The notes beneath the pieces are model-generated. The model was not told where the DNA came from. It did not search any database and saw only the letters and a program-made list of their open reading frames with translations. This document shows positions 1-10,538 of a DNA stretch of 64,000 nucleotides, piece after piece. The DNA is from Oscillibacter hominis (GTDB taxonomy: Bacteria > Bacillota > Clostridia > Oscillospirales > Oscillospiraceae): the NCBI RefSeq assembly GCF_014334055.1, contig NZ_CP060490.1, positions 1,116,001 to 1,180,000 of the forward strand. Reading direction: 5' to 3'. Every line of letters starts with the position of its first letter. The first letter of the stretch is position 1. A program made the translations under genes and the position numbers.

Positions 1-168
1 CTTCAGGGGAAGGGACTTGCGGTCGAACAGCTGTGTGTTCAGAGACTCTTCCAGCCGCCGCAGGTATTTGCTCAGGGCAGATTGGGAGATCAGCAGGTGA
101 TCGGCGGCCTTTGTGACGCTGCCGTACTCGGCGATCTCCAAAAAGAACTCGTACTTTTCAGAAAACAT
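1..168 (-). CDS. LysR-family transcriptional regulator (N-terminal part, cut by window edge)
   Basis: Translating the minus strand from the ATG at 168 gives 56 residues that run off the window. They form a typical LysR winged-helix start: a KYEFFLEIAEYGSVTKAA helix, then ISQSALSKYLRRLEESL, then the LFDR motif. The family regulates an adjacent, usually divergent, operon in response to a small effector. This gene lies back to back with the TRAP/hydantoinase operon at 511-7399, so it is the obvious candidate regulator of that operon. The effector domain is outside the window, so the ligand cannot be inferred. It was too short for automatic ORF listing but is clear. Confidence 0.85.
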   Translation of the reverse strand, partial: MFSEKYEFFLEIAEYGSVTKAADHLLISQSALSKYLRRLEESLNTQLFDRKSLPLK

Positions 169-212
169 AGATGCAATCAGTCCTTTGATTAGGATGGGGA
201 GATGTAAAACAT

Positions 213-241
213 ATTCTAAACAAATTGTGCAATAAAATCAA
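213..241 (-). promoter_or_regulatory. Candidate sigma-A promoter for the LysR gene
   Basis: Minus strand TTGATT (241-236), 17-base spacer, TAGAAT (218-213). One arm of the candidate operator lies in the spacer, which would fit autoregulation. The region is AT-rich, so a chance match is possible. Confidence 0.35.
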
Positions 242-272
242 ATTTTTCTGATTCATTAGATATATTGCACAA
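225..272. promoter_or_regulatory. Candidate LysR operator: split inverted repeat TTGTGCAATA / TATTGCACAA
   Basis: TTGTGCAATA (225-234) and its exact reverse complement TATTGCACAA (263-272) are separated by 28 bases, with centres 38 bp apart. Each arm is itself close to the dyad TTG-NN-CAA. LysR proteins bind as tetramers to two sites spaced over several helical turns, and this pair sits between the LysR gene and the operon it faces. The assignment to this regulator is inference. Confidence 0.45.
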
Positions 273-366
273 AAATACAAGATATAAAATGGATATTACA
301 ACTGATAAAATTTGGATTTGAAAGAATATGATTATTTCGTCATAACTATTTTGAAAATATAGATAT

Positions 367-395
367 TTGCAAAGGAATCCGGGAAATGGTAGAGT
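367..395 (+). promoter_or_regulatory. Candidate promoter for the TRAP/hydantoinase operon
   Basis: TTGCAA (367-372), 17-base spacer, TAGAGT (390-395), with TGG immediately before the -10 (extended -10). It would give a leader of about 110 bases before the start at 511. Confidence 0.4.
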
Positions 396-510
396 GACAA
401 CAGCAATTAGTGATGAAGTTGTTAGAAGAAGTGGAGTGAAAGAAAGAATCAACCATTCAGTGATTGCATGTCAGAAATGACGAAACCAACTATAAAAGGG
501 AGGAAACGCA

Positions 511-1542
511 ATGAAAAGAGTAGCGGCTATCTTGTTATCAGGACTAATGGTATTGAGCCTGCTTGCCGGCTGCGGCTCCACCGGTGGAAGCGGGTCTGGA
601 TCAGCTTCCGGTTCCGGCGGAGGCGGCGGACAGACAGGGGGAACCGTCAAATTCTCCATCGGTGCATCCTCGGTGGGCGGCGGTTTCTACAACGGCGCTT
701 CTTCGATCTCCACTGTTGTCAACTCCAAGTTAGACGGCTATGAAGCCACCGTCGAGGTGACGGGTGCTTCGGCCAACAACGCGCTTCTGACCCAGGCCGG
801 CGAAATCGAGATGGGTATGTGTGCCACTGAGGTGATGTATGAGGCATACAACGGTCTTTATGATTTTGAGGGCCAGCAGGCCTGCCCCGACATCCGGGCG
901 GTCATGCCGGGCTGGGGCGGCATCTACATGTTCATCACTTTGGCAAATTCAGGTTTTGAGAGCCTCTATGACATTGAAGGCGTGGCCTGGTCCGGCGGTC
1001 CTGTGGGCAGCTCCAACCAGAGTTTGATGAACCGCGTGCTGGATGTCTGCGGCATCAGCGTCGACATGTCCAACCTGCCCAACTCCGATGCATCCCGCGC
1101 CTTGGGCGACGGCACCATCAAGGGCTTTACCCTGGCCCATCCCGCCTCTGCGGTCAGCGAGCTGGAGGCCACCAACGAGGTGAAGATCCTGACCATCCCC
1201 GAGGATAAGGTGGATGCATTCAAGGAGAAGTATCCTCAGTACGTCTGGCTGGATATCCCCGGCGGATACTATAAGGCTCTGCCCGAGGACACCACCAATG
1301 TGGGCCTTTACAACATGGTGATCTCCAACCAGAACGTGGATGAGGAGTTGGTGTATCAGGTGGTTAAGGCCTGCTATGAGAATCAGGACCTCATCAAGAG
1401 CATCTTTGCCCAGTTCGGCGATGAGATGTCTCTGGAAAACATCAACTACTCCACCATCCCCTATCATGCCGGTGCGATCCGCTATTTCGAGGAGGCCGGC
1501 ATTGAGGTACCCGACGACCTGATCCCGCCCGAGTGCAAGTAA
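511..1542 (+). CDS. TAXI-family TRAP transporter solute-binding lipoprotein
   Basis: Extracytoplasmic receptor of a TRAP transporter that hands its ligand to the fused permease encoded next. Residues 1-20 are a signal peptide ending in the lipobox LLAGC (Cys21), so it should be lipid-anchored. A Ser/Gly-rich linker (about residues 22-47) precedes the TAXI-type domain, which opens with KFSIGASSVGGGFYNGASSI and continues with a VEVTGASANN segment. Length (343 aa) is normal for the family. The ATG at 511 follows GGGAGGAAACGCA. TAXI receptors elsewhere bind glutamate-like or carboxylate ligands, but the ligand here is unknown; neighbouring hydantoinase subunits suggest a cyclic amide or related compound. 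Confidence 0.9.
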   Translation: MKRVAAILLSGLMVLSLLAGCGSTGGSGSGSASGSGGGGGQTGGTVKFSIGASSVGGGFYNGASSISTVVNSKLDGYEATVEVTGASANNALLTQAGEIEMGMCATEVMYEAYNGLYDFEGQQACPDIRAVMPGWGGIYMFITLANSGFESLYDIEGVAWSGGPVGSSNQSLMNRVLDVCGISVDMSNLPNSDASRALGDGTIKGFTLAHPASAVSELEATNEVKILTIPEDKVDAFKEKYPQYVWLDIPGGYYKALPEDTTNVGLYNMVISNQNVDEELVYQVVKACYENQDLIKSIFAQFGDEMSLENINYSTIPYHAGAIRYFEEAGIEVPDDLIPPECK

Positions 1543-1552
1543 GACAGTGACT

Positions 1553-1597
1553 GATTGAGGATATGTATGATGGAGGACATTGTACATATCCTCAATC
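1553..1597 (+). repeat. 15-bp perfect inverted repeat between receptor and permease genes
   Basis: GATTGAGGATATGTA (1553-1567) and TACATATCCTCAATC (1583-1597) pair perfectly around a 15-base loop. No T-run follows, so it is not a standard terminator. In the mRNA it would form a stable hairpin just after the receptor gene, a position where hairpins commonly protect the upstream message from 3' decay and raise receptor over permease levels. Confidence 0.75.
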
Positions 1598-1671
1598 TCA
1601 AAAGGGTAGCAAGCACGTCTGCCTGAGCCATAAGCGCCTGAGATTGCAAAGGCGCAGGAGGGAAATAAAGT

Positions 1672-3558
1672 ATGAGTGAAAAAATAGACAACATTGTGAA
1701 AAAGGTCATCGCAGTGGTCGGCATCATATTTGGTATCTATCACATTGTGGTGCTGAACTTCGTGCCCCGCCCCGCAATGGCCTTCCGAAGTTTCCACCTG
1801 CTGTTGGTGCTGCTTTTGACTTTCCTGATCTATCCCACCTTCAAACCAAAAGAGGGAGAGAAAAAAAGCCTTGGCCTCGTGAACCTGATCTTTATCGTCT
1901 TATCCATTGCCAGCGTTGGCTATGCCTATTTCAACATTGAAAACATCCTGCTGCGCGGCGGTATTTTTACCACGCAGATGGATATTATCATGGGCCTCAT
2001 TACACTGCTGTGCGTTCTGGAAGCCACCCGACGGACAAACGGGCTGGCCCTGCCCATCATCGGCGGCGTATTCATCCTCTACGCCTTTTTGGGCCAGTAC
2101 CTGCCCGGTATGCTGGGTCATTCCGGATACAGCGTCAAGCGCATCATCACCACGCTGTACACCTATGACGGCGTATTTGGAACGGCGCTGGATACGGCGG
2201 CCACCTTTGTGGTGATGTTCGTGATTTTTGCAGCCTTCCTGGAAAAGACCGGCGCCGGCGCCGCGTTCTTTGATCTCGCTGCTTCTGTTGCCGGCGCGGC
2301 CCGGGGCGGACCCGCCAAGGTGGCGGTGATCGCCTGCGCCCTGTTCGGCACCATTTCCGGCAGCGCCGTCGCCTGTGTGGCGGCCTGCGGATCGATCATC
2401 ATTCCTTTGATGATCAAGATGAATTACGACAGGACTCTCTCCGCCGCGTCCGTTTCAGCGGCATCCATCGGCGGACAGATTATGCCTCCGGTCATGGCGG
2501 CCGGCGCCTTCCTGATGGCAGAGTACCTGGGCATGAAATACCTGGATATTGTGGTTGCAGCCATCATTCCCGCGGTGATGTACTTTTTCACCATCTGGAT
2601 CTCCGTGGACGCCATTGCCGCCAAGAACGGTTTGAACGGCCTGAATAAAGATGAGCTCCCCCAGCTCAAAGCGGTGCTGAAAAAAGACTGGCCCCTGTTC
2701 CTGCCCCTGGTACTGCTGATTGTTCTTTTGACGGTGGTGGGCTACTCCGCCATCAAGTCTGCCTTCTTTGCCATGGTGGCCTGCATCGTGGTGTGCATGT
2801 TCAAGAAGGAAACCCGCATGAGCGTCAAGTCCATTGCTGAGACGCTGATCGCATCGGCCAAGGGCTCGGCCTCCACCGCTTGTGCCTGCGCCTGCGCCGG
2901 AATTGTCATTGGCTGCATCAGCCTCACCGGCCTGGGACTGAAGATCTCCAGCCTGATCATCGGCCTCTCCGGCGGAAACGTGCTGCCGGCCCTGATCCTG
3001 AGTATGTGCACGGCAATCCTCTTTGGTATGGGCCTGCCCACCACGGTTTCCTACATACTCTGCGCCAACGTGCTGGCCCCTGTGCTCACCAGTATGGGCA
3101 TCGTGCCTCTGGCGGCGCACATGTTCATCTTCTACTTTGCCTGCCTCTCCGGCATTACGCCTCCCGTGGCCCTGGCCGCCTATACAGGCGCCGGCATCGC
3201 CGGCTCCAAGGCCATCCAGACGGCCAGCGAGGGCTGCAAGCTGGCGATTGTGGCATTCTTCGTCCCCTATATGTTCGTCTACAATACCGCTTTTTTGATG
3301 AACGGCGGCATTTTGGATATCCTGTGGGCCGTGCTGTGCGGCATTGTGATGTGCTATGCTCTGACCGCGGCCATCCAGGGCTATATGGTCCAGCGCCTGG
3401 GCGTTTTGCTCCGGCTGGCGTTCTTTGTGTGTGCGGTGTTTATGTTCCTCCAGTTCAAAATCTGCGACGTGATCGGCCTGGCAATCTTTGCCGTTTTGAT
3501 GGCCCTCCTTCTGCTGCAGAAGAAGAAGGGCAACACGGTGAGCGAGCCTGCCGTCTGA
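1672..3558 (+). CDS. TRAP transporter fused permease (DctQ-DctM type, 4TM-12TM)
   Basis: Membrane component that imports the ligand of the upstream TAXI receptor using an ion gradient. The 628-residue protein is almost wholly hydrophobic: an N-terminal small-subunit-like part (about residues 1-120) is fused to a large DctM-like part. Family hallmarks include the segment GTISGSAVACVAACGSI (around 223-239), GGQIMPPVMAAGAF (around 263-276), and the second-half repeat GMGLPTTVSYILCANVLAPVL. Fusion of the two permease parts is normal for TAXI systems. The start is preceded by GGAGGGAAATAAAGT. It lies 129 bases after the receptor gene, and the gap contains a hairpin. The substrate cannot be told from sequence. 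Confidence 0.92.
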   Translation: MSEKIDNIVKKVIAVVGIIFGIYHIVVLNFVPRPAMAFRSFHLLLVLLLTFLIYPTFKPKEGEKKSLGLVNLIFIVLSIASVGYAYFNIENILLRGGIFTTQMDIIMGLITLLCVLEATRRTNGLALPIIGGVFILYAFLGQYLPGMLGHSGYSVKRIITTLYTYDGVFGTALDTAATFVVMFVIFAAFLEKTGAGAAFFDLAASVAGAARGGPAKVAVIACALFGTISGSAVACVAACGSIIIPLMIKMNYDRTLSAASVSAASIGGQIMPPVMAAGAFLMAEYLGMKYLDIVVAAIIPAVMYFFTIWISVDAIAAKNGLNGLNKDELPQLKAVLKKDWPLFLPLVLLIVLLTVVGYSAIKSAFFAMVACIVVCMFKKETRMSVKSIAETLIASAKGSASTACACACAGIVIGCISLTGLGLKISSLIIGLSGGNVLPALILSMCTAILFGMGLPTTVSYILCANVLAPVLTSMGIVPLAAHMFIFYFACLSGITPPVALAAYTGAGIAGSKAIQTASEGCKLAIVAFFVPYMFVYNTAFLMNGGILDILWAVLCGIVMCYALTAAIQGYMVQRLGVLLRLAFFVCAVFMFLQFKICDVIGLAIFAVLMALLLLQKKKGNTVSEPAV

Positions 3559-3589
3559 AGAATTCTGAATAAAATTGAAGGGTGAGACT

Positions 3590-5650
3590 ATGAGTTACAA
3601 AATTGGAGTTGACGTTGGCGGTACCTTTACAGATGTCTGTATGTTCAACCAGGACACCGGGGAAGTGAATGTCTATAAGCTGCCCTCCACCCCCTGGGAC
3701 CCCTCCGAGGCCATCGGAAACGGCGTGAAGGAAATCCTGGAGCTGCACGGCGTATCCCCCGCAGCGGTGTCCAACCTGGTCCACGGCACCACGGTGGCCA
3801 CAAACGCCACGCTGGAGCGCAAGGGTGCCAAAACGGCGATCATCACCACCAAGGGCTTCCGGGACCTGATCGAGCTGGCCCGCCAGACCCGTGCATCCCT
3901 CTACGATACCCAGGTGGAAAAACCCATCCCCATCATCTACCGCAAGATGCGCAAGGAGGTAGATGAGCGCATCATGGCCGACGGCACCGTATTCAAGGCG
4001 TTGGATACCGCCGAGGTGGAGCGGCTGGTGGATGAGCTGAAGGAAGCAGGAGCGGAGGCTTACGCGGTCTGCCTGCTGCACTCCTACATCAATCCTGAGC
4101 ATGAAAAGCAGATCAAGGAAATCATCCTCCAGCGCCATCCTGAGGCCTATGTCTCCGTCTCCAGCGAGGTGCTGCCGGAAATCCGGGAGTATGAGCGCAT
4201 GACCACCACCGCGCTGAACAGCTACATCGGCCCCAAGGTGGGCATCTACGCCAAGCAGTTCAAGCAGCGCGTCAAGGATATGGGCATGGACCTGACTCCC
4301 TATATCAACCAGTCCAACGGTGGCCTGATGAGCATTGAGACCACATTTGAAAACCCCATCCGCACCGCGCTGTCCGGCCCTGCCGCCGGTGTGTCCGGAG
4401 CCAATTACATCACAAAGCTGGCAGGCGTAAAGAACATCATCACCTTTGACATGGGCGGCACCAGCACCGACGTCTCCCTGATCGAGAACTACTCTCCCAA
4501 GCTGACCACCGCCAAAGCCATTGCCGAATTCCCCGTGAAGGTCCCCATGACCGACGTCACCGCAGTGGGCGCCGGCGGCGGCTCTATCGCCTGGATCGAC
4601 AACGGCGGCATGATGAAGGTCGGCCCTGAGAGCGCCGGCGCCTATCCCGGCCCCATCGCCTACAGCCGGGGCGGCGACAAGCCCACTGTGACCGACGCCA
4701 ACGTGGTGCTCCACCGGCTCAATCCCAAGGTCATCTTGGGCGGCCGCATGGAGATCGACGAAGAGGCGGCCTACAAGGCCATTGAGGAGAAGCTGGCGAA
4801 GCCCCTGGGTATGAGCGCTCTGGACGCGGCCCGCGGCATCATCACCGTGGTCAACTCCAACATGGCCCGCGCCATCCGCGTGGTCTCTGTGGAGCGCGGC
4901 TATGACCCAAGAGAGTTCGTGGTGGTGGCTTTCGGCGGCGCGGGGGCCCTCCACGCGGTCAACGTGGCCAAAGACCTTGGCATCAACAAGGTCATGATCC
5001 CCTGCAACCCCGGCATCCTCTGTGCGGTGGGCCTTCTGGTATCCGATATCCGCTCTGACTATGTGAAGACCAGCATTGCGAACTTTGTCCCCGAAAATAT
5101 CGACCAGATGAACGAAAACTTCAAGGAACTGACCGATAAGGGCGACGCCTGGCTGGATGATGAAAAGATCGACGAGGAGCATAAGGTCATCATCCGTCAC
5201 GCCGACATGCGTTACTATGGCCAGAACTTCGAGCTGAGCATTGAGATCCCCTACAAGGAGATCACTAAGGACAACATCGACGAAATCCGCGACCTGTTCC
5301 ATCAGGCCCATAAGCGGGAATACGGCTACTGCAACGAAGGCGCACTGGTGCAGATTGTAAACTACCGCGCCACCGCACTGGGCAAGGTTCAGACCATCGA
5401 GTTGGTGGAGCACCCCATTGAGGGGCCGGATGCCTCCGCAGCCGTCATCGGCAAGCGGGATGTGTACTTTGAAGAGGCCGGGGAGTATGTGGACACCAAC
5501 ATCTATAACCGCGACCTGATCAAGGCCGGCAATGAGGTCCAGGGTCCAGCCATCATCGAGCAGATGGACTCCACCATCGTGGTTCCGCCGGGACATACGG
5601 CCCGTGCAGACAGATATCTGAACCTGATGATCAGCTACGAGGCGAAATAA
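3590..5650 (+). CDS. Hydantoinase/oxoprolinase family protein, subunit A (HyuA-like)
   Basis: ATP-dependent hydrolase subunit of the HyuA family (N-methylhydantoinase A, 5-oxoprolinase N-half, acetone/acetophenone carboxylase relatives), which works with the B subunit encoded directly after it. The N-terminus has the actin-like phosphate loop IGVDVGGTFTDV, and a second one, ITFDMGGTSTDVSLI, lies near residue 285. Length (686 aa) fits the family. I place the start at the ATG 3590, behind AAGGGTGAG, instead of an in-frame TTG 15 bases upstream. Position after a TRAP transporter suggests that the imported compound is its substrate. Members differ in substrate (hydantoins, oxoproline, ketones), so I name the family only. 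Confidence 0.88.
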   Translation: MSYKIGVDVGGTFTDVCMFNQDTGEVNVYKLPSTPWDPSEAIGNGVKEILELHGVSPAAVSNLVHGTTVATNATLERKGAKTAIITTKGFRDLIELARQTRASLYDTQVEKPIPIIYRKMRKEVDERIMADGTVFKALDTAEVERLVDELKEAGAEAYAVCLLHSYINPEHEKQIKEIILQRHPEAYVSVSSEVLPEIREYERMTTTALNSYIGPKVGIYAKQFKQRVKDMGMDLTPYINQSNGGLMSIETTFENPIRTALSGPAAGVSGANYITKLAGVKNIITFDMGGTSTDVSLIENYSPKLTTAKAIAEFPVKVPMTDVTAVGAGGGSIAWIDNGGMMKVGPESAGAYPGPIAYSRGGDKPTVTDANVVLHRLNPKVILGGRMEIDEEAAYKAIEEKLAKPLGMSALDAARGIITVVNSNMARAIRVVSVERGYDPREFVVVAFGGAGALHAVNVAKDLGINKVMIPCNPGILCAVGLLVSDIRSDYVKTSIANFVPENIDQMNENFKELTDKGDAWLDDEKIDEEHKVIIRHADMRYYGQNFELSIEIPYKEITKDNIDEIRDLFHQAHKREYGYCNEGALVQIVNYRATALGKVQTIELVEHPIEGPDASAAVIGKRDVYFEEAGEYVDTNIYNRDLIKAGNEVQGPAIIEQMDSTIVVPPGHTARADRYLNLMISYEAK

Positions 5651-5662
5651 GGGGGCGTGGAA

Positions 5663-7399
5663 ATGTTTAACTATATGAAGGTTGATCCGATCACTGTTGA
5701 GGTTTTGAGCAACGCGTTCATGTCCATCGCGGAGGAGATGGGCGGCATCCTGGTGAGAACCGCATACTCCACCAACATCAAGGAAAGAAAAGACTGCTCC
5801 TGCGCAATCTTCAACGCCAAGGGCGAGACCATCGCCCAGGCGGAGCACATCCCGGTCCACCTGGGGTCCATGCTGGGCATTGTGCAGAAGATCACCCAGA
5901 AGTACGACCCCAGCGAGATTGAGCCGGGCGACATGTTCGTCGCCAACGACCCCTACAGCGGCGGCGGTACCCATCTTCCGGACATCACCATTGCGGCACC
6001 CATCTTCCACGACGGCGAGATCGTCGCCTATGTGGCCAACATCGCCCACCACAGCGACGTGGGCGGCCGGGTGCCCGGCAGCATGTCCGGCGACAGCACC
6101 AGCATCTTCCAGGAGGGTCTGCGCATCCCGCCCATTCACATCATGAAAAAGGGCAAACTGCTCCAGGACGTGATGGACGTCATCATGCTCAACTGCCGCA
6201 CGGCCTTTGAGCGCACCGGCGACATCATGGCCCAGGTGGCAGCCAACACCATCGGCGCGGAGCGCACCGTGGATGTCATCAACAAGTACGGCCGTGACAT
6301 CGTCCTTTCCGGCATGGAGGAGCTGATGAACTACGGCGAGCGCAAGATGCGTGCCGGCATTCATGAGATTCCCAACGGCGAGTACGAGTTCGAAGACTAT
6401 ATGGACGACGACGGCATCGATATCGGCAAGCGCGTGCCCATCCACCTGAAGCTGACAGTGAAGGACGAGAGCATGTATCTGGACTTCACCGGCACGGCTC
6501 CCCAGGTCAAGGGCGCGGTCAACGTGGTGGAAAACGCGCTGAAGGCCACGGTGTACTACTCCCTGAAGGCCATTGTGGACCCCACGTTGCCCCCCAACGG
6601 CGGATTCTACCGCCCCATTGAAATCTACGCCCCGGCGGGCACCCTGGTCAATCCGAAGGTACCCGGCGCCTGCGGCGCAAGAACCGACGCCTGCCAGCGC
6701 GTGGCCGACGTGGTGTTCGGTGCCATGGCCCAGGTGGTGCCCAAGCAGGTGATGGCCGGCTGCAACAGCGCCGTGACCACAGTCATTTTCTCCGGCAACG
6801 ATGAAAAGCACGACCGGTTCTTTGTCTATCCCGAATCCCTGGGCGGAGGCTTCGGCGCCCGCTACAACAAGGACGGTTTGGACGGCGTCCACGTCCACAT
6901 CACCAATTCCTCCAACCTGCCCATTGAGTGCATGGAGGCGGAGTACCCCATCATGGTGGACCGTTACGAGATCCGAAACGACTCCGGCGGCGCTGGCGAG
7001 TACCGCGGCGGCCTTGGCTACAGGCGCGACTACCGGATTTTGCAGGATACCATCTTCGGCTCTCACGGCGACCGTCAGAAGGTAGCGCCCTGGGGACTGG
7101 AAGGAGGCCTGTCCGGTGCTCCCGGCCGGTTTGTCATCAACCCCGAAACACCTGGTGAAAAGGTGCTGCCCTCTGCAAAATCCTCTGAGATTGAGCTGAA
7201 GGAAGGCGACATCATGAGCGCCCAGACGCCAGGCTCCGGCGGCTATGGCAATCCCTTCAAGCGCCGCCCCGAGTATGTGCTGGAGGATGTGCTCAACGAG
7301 AAGGTCAGTGCGGAGAACGCCAGGACGCTCTATGGCGTTGTCATCAACATGGACACAAAGACAGTGGACGAGGCTGCTACCGCCGCCTTGAGAAAGTGA
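5663..7399 (+). CDS. Hydantoinase B/oxoprolinase family protein, subunit B (HyuB-like)
   Basis: Partner of the preceding HyuA-like protein. Family features are VDPITVEVLSNAFMSIAEEMG at the start, DPYSGGGTHLPDITIAAPIF in the first third (aspartate/histidine residues likely to hold metal), HHSDVGGRVPGSMSGDSTSI, and a C-terminal GGAGEYRGGLGYRRDYR with an SQTPGSGGYGNP-like ending. The 578-residue length is usual for a stand-alone B subunit. The ATG at 5663 has GGGGG seven bases upstream; a GTG at 5657 is also in frame. It follows the A gene by 12 bases, so the two are translated from one message. Reaction and substrate are inferred only at family level. Confidence 0.88.
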   Translation: MFNYMKVDPITVEVLSNAFMSIAEEMGGILVRTAYSTNIKERKDCSCAIFNAKGETIAQAEHIPVHLGSMLGIVQKITQKYDPSEIEPGDMFVANDPYSGGGTHLPDITIAAPIFHDGEIVAYVANIAHHSDVGGRVPGSMSGDSTSIFQEGLRIPPIHIMKKGKLLQDVMDVIMLNCRTAFERTGDIMAQVAANTIGAERTVDVINKYGRDIVLSGMEELMNYGERKMRAGIHEIPNGEYEFEDYMDDDGIDIGKRVPIHLKLTVKDESMYLDFTGTAPQVKGAVNVVENALKATVYYSLKAIVDPTLPPNGGFYRPIEIYAPAGTLVNPKVPGACGARTDACQRVADVVFGAMAQVVPKQVMAGCNSAVTTVIFSGNDEKHDRFFVYPESLGGGFGARYNKDGLDGVHVHITNSSNLPIECMEAEYPIMVDRYEIRNDSGGAGEYRGGLGYRRDYRILQDTIFGSHGDRQKVAPWGLEGGLSGAPGRFVINPETPGEKVLPSAKSSEIELKEGDIMSAQTPGSGGYGNPFKRRPEYVLEDVLNEKVSAENARTLYGVVINMDTKTVDEAATAALRK

Positions 7400-7410
7400 T
7401 GCAGGTCACA

Positions 7411-7458
7411 CTCCCGGGCCAATTCCGGAACCCCTCCACATCCATTTTGGCCCGGGAG
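7411..7458. repeat. 12-bp perfect inverted repeat in the hyuB 3' region
   Basis: CTCCCGGGCCAA (7411-7422) and TTGGCCCGGGAG (7447-7458) flank a 24-base loop. There is no T-run after it and a proper terminator stands 26 bases downstream, so it is probably an extra 3'-UTR stem or a protein-binding site. Confidence 0.65.
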
Positions 7459-7483
7459 GCCAGGCGGCAGCGGTGACGCGTTG

Positions 7484-7527
7484 AAAAAGGGCTGCGGTGC
7501 AGATACTGCACCGCAGCCCTTTTTTTG
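7484..7527 (+). terminator. Rho-independent terminator of the TRAP/hydantoinase operon
   Basis: Stem AGGGCTGCGGTGCAG (7488-7502) with CTGCACCGCAGCCCT (7506-7520), three-base loop, six T residues; an A-run before the stem extends the pairing. Confidence 0.93.
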
Positions 7528-7653
7528 TATTTTACAGGAATAAGAATCGTCTGACGCAAAGCGGGAACAATCATATTGCAGAGAATCGGACACGGATAAG
7601 AAACTGTTATGACAGTATTCAAAAAATGTCTGAATGGGAAGAGAGAAATGCTA

Positions 7654-7681
7654 TTGCTTTTTTTGGTAAATCTTATATAAT
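7654..7681 (+). promoter_or_regulatory. Sigma-A promoter of the V-ATPase operon
   Basis: TTGCTT (7654-7659), 16-base spacer, perfect TATAAT (7676-7681). Transcription would begin near 7688, about 60 bases before the first gene. Confidence 0.7.
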
Positions 7682-7749
7682 AAATGATGTGTTTTAATGC
7701 TGGAAGTTTCCATAATTTACACAATATGTAGTAAAGAAGGTGACACGGA

Positions 7750-8063
7750 ATGTCTCTTGAGGCCATTGAAAAAATTTCGGGCGCCGAACAGAGTTTGCAG
7801 GAGGAGAAGACTGCGGCTGCAGCTTCGGCGAAAAAGCTCCTTGCCGATGCCGAGCGCGATGGAAAGGCGCTTGTGGAAAGGACCAGAGCTGAGGCGGAAG
7901 AGCGCGGTAAGGCGCTGCTTGCCCAGGCGGAGGCGCGGGCTGAAAAGCGGACGGCTGAAATCATGGAGGAGGCCGGGCGCGGCGCAGAGGAGCTTTGCCA
8001 GGCAGCCTCCGGCAAAATGACCGAGGCTACGGAGTTTATTGTCAGAAGGGTTGTGAGTCGCTG

Positions 8064-8064
<1 letters not shown>
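7750..8064 (+). CDS. V/A-type ATPase peripheral stalk subunit (G/H, NtpF-like)
   Basis: Small alanine/glutamate-rich protein of 104 residues that is predicted to be one long coiled coil (about residues 10-90), as expected for the stalk subunit that pairs with subunit E to brace the motor against the membrane arm. Identification rests on composition, size and position: it opens the operon directly before subunit I, as ntpF does in Enterococcus. The start ATG follows AAAGAAGGTGACACGGA. Its stop codon overlaps the start of the next gene (TGATG at 8062-8066). Confidence 0.78.
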
Positions 8065-10524
<2,460 letters not shown>

Positions 10525-10538
10525 GCGGGGACGGAATC

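Larger units (their letters stand above)
169..510. other. Divergent intergenic region, LysR regulator / TRAP operon
   Basis: This AT-rich stretch of 342 bases sits between two divergent genes in an otherwise GC-rich window. It holds a paired LysR-type candidate operator (225-272), candidate promoters in each direction, and a Shine-Dalgarno (GGGAGG, 499-504) just before the lipoprotein start. A minus-strand ORF of 78 codons inside it has no ribosome site, no recognisable family and the composition of spacer, so I do not call it a gene. Confidence 0.6.
7400..7749. other. Intergenic region between hydantoinase operon and V-ATPase operon
   Basis: 350 bases without a gene. It carries a 12-bp inverted repeat (7411-7458), a strong terminator (7484-7527), an AT-rich stretch, and the sigma-A promoter of the ATPase operon (7654-7681). 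Short ORFs in it lack ribosome sites and were not called. Confidence 0.7.

Noticed and set aside
216..452. A 78-codon hydrophobic minus-strand frame in the LysR/TRAP intergenic region
   Set aside because: AT-rich spacer; no ribosome site, overlaps candidate promoters and operator; hydrophobicity follows from base composition.
571..640. Gly/Ser-coding repeats resembling a tandem repeat
   Set aside because: They encode the flexible linker after the lipid-anchored Cys of the TAXI receptor, a normal feature.
3455..7066. A 1203-codon open frame on the minus strand
   Set aside because: It is antisense to hyuA and hyuB, which have clear families and ribosome sites. Its His/Val/Gly/Asp-rich composition is what GC-biased codons produce when read in reverse.
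7497..8020. Short frames around the terminator and first ATPase gene
   Set aside because: They start inside the terminator or are out of frame with the coiled-coil subunit gene.
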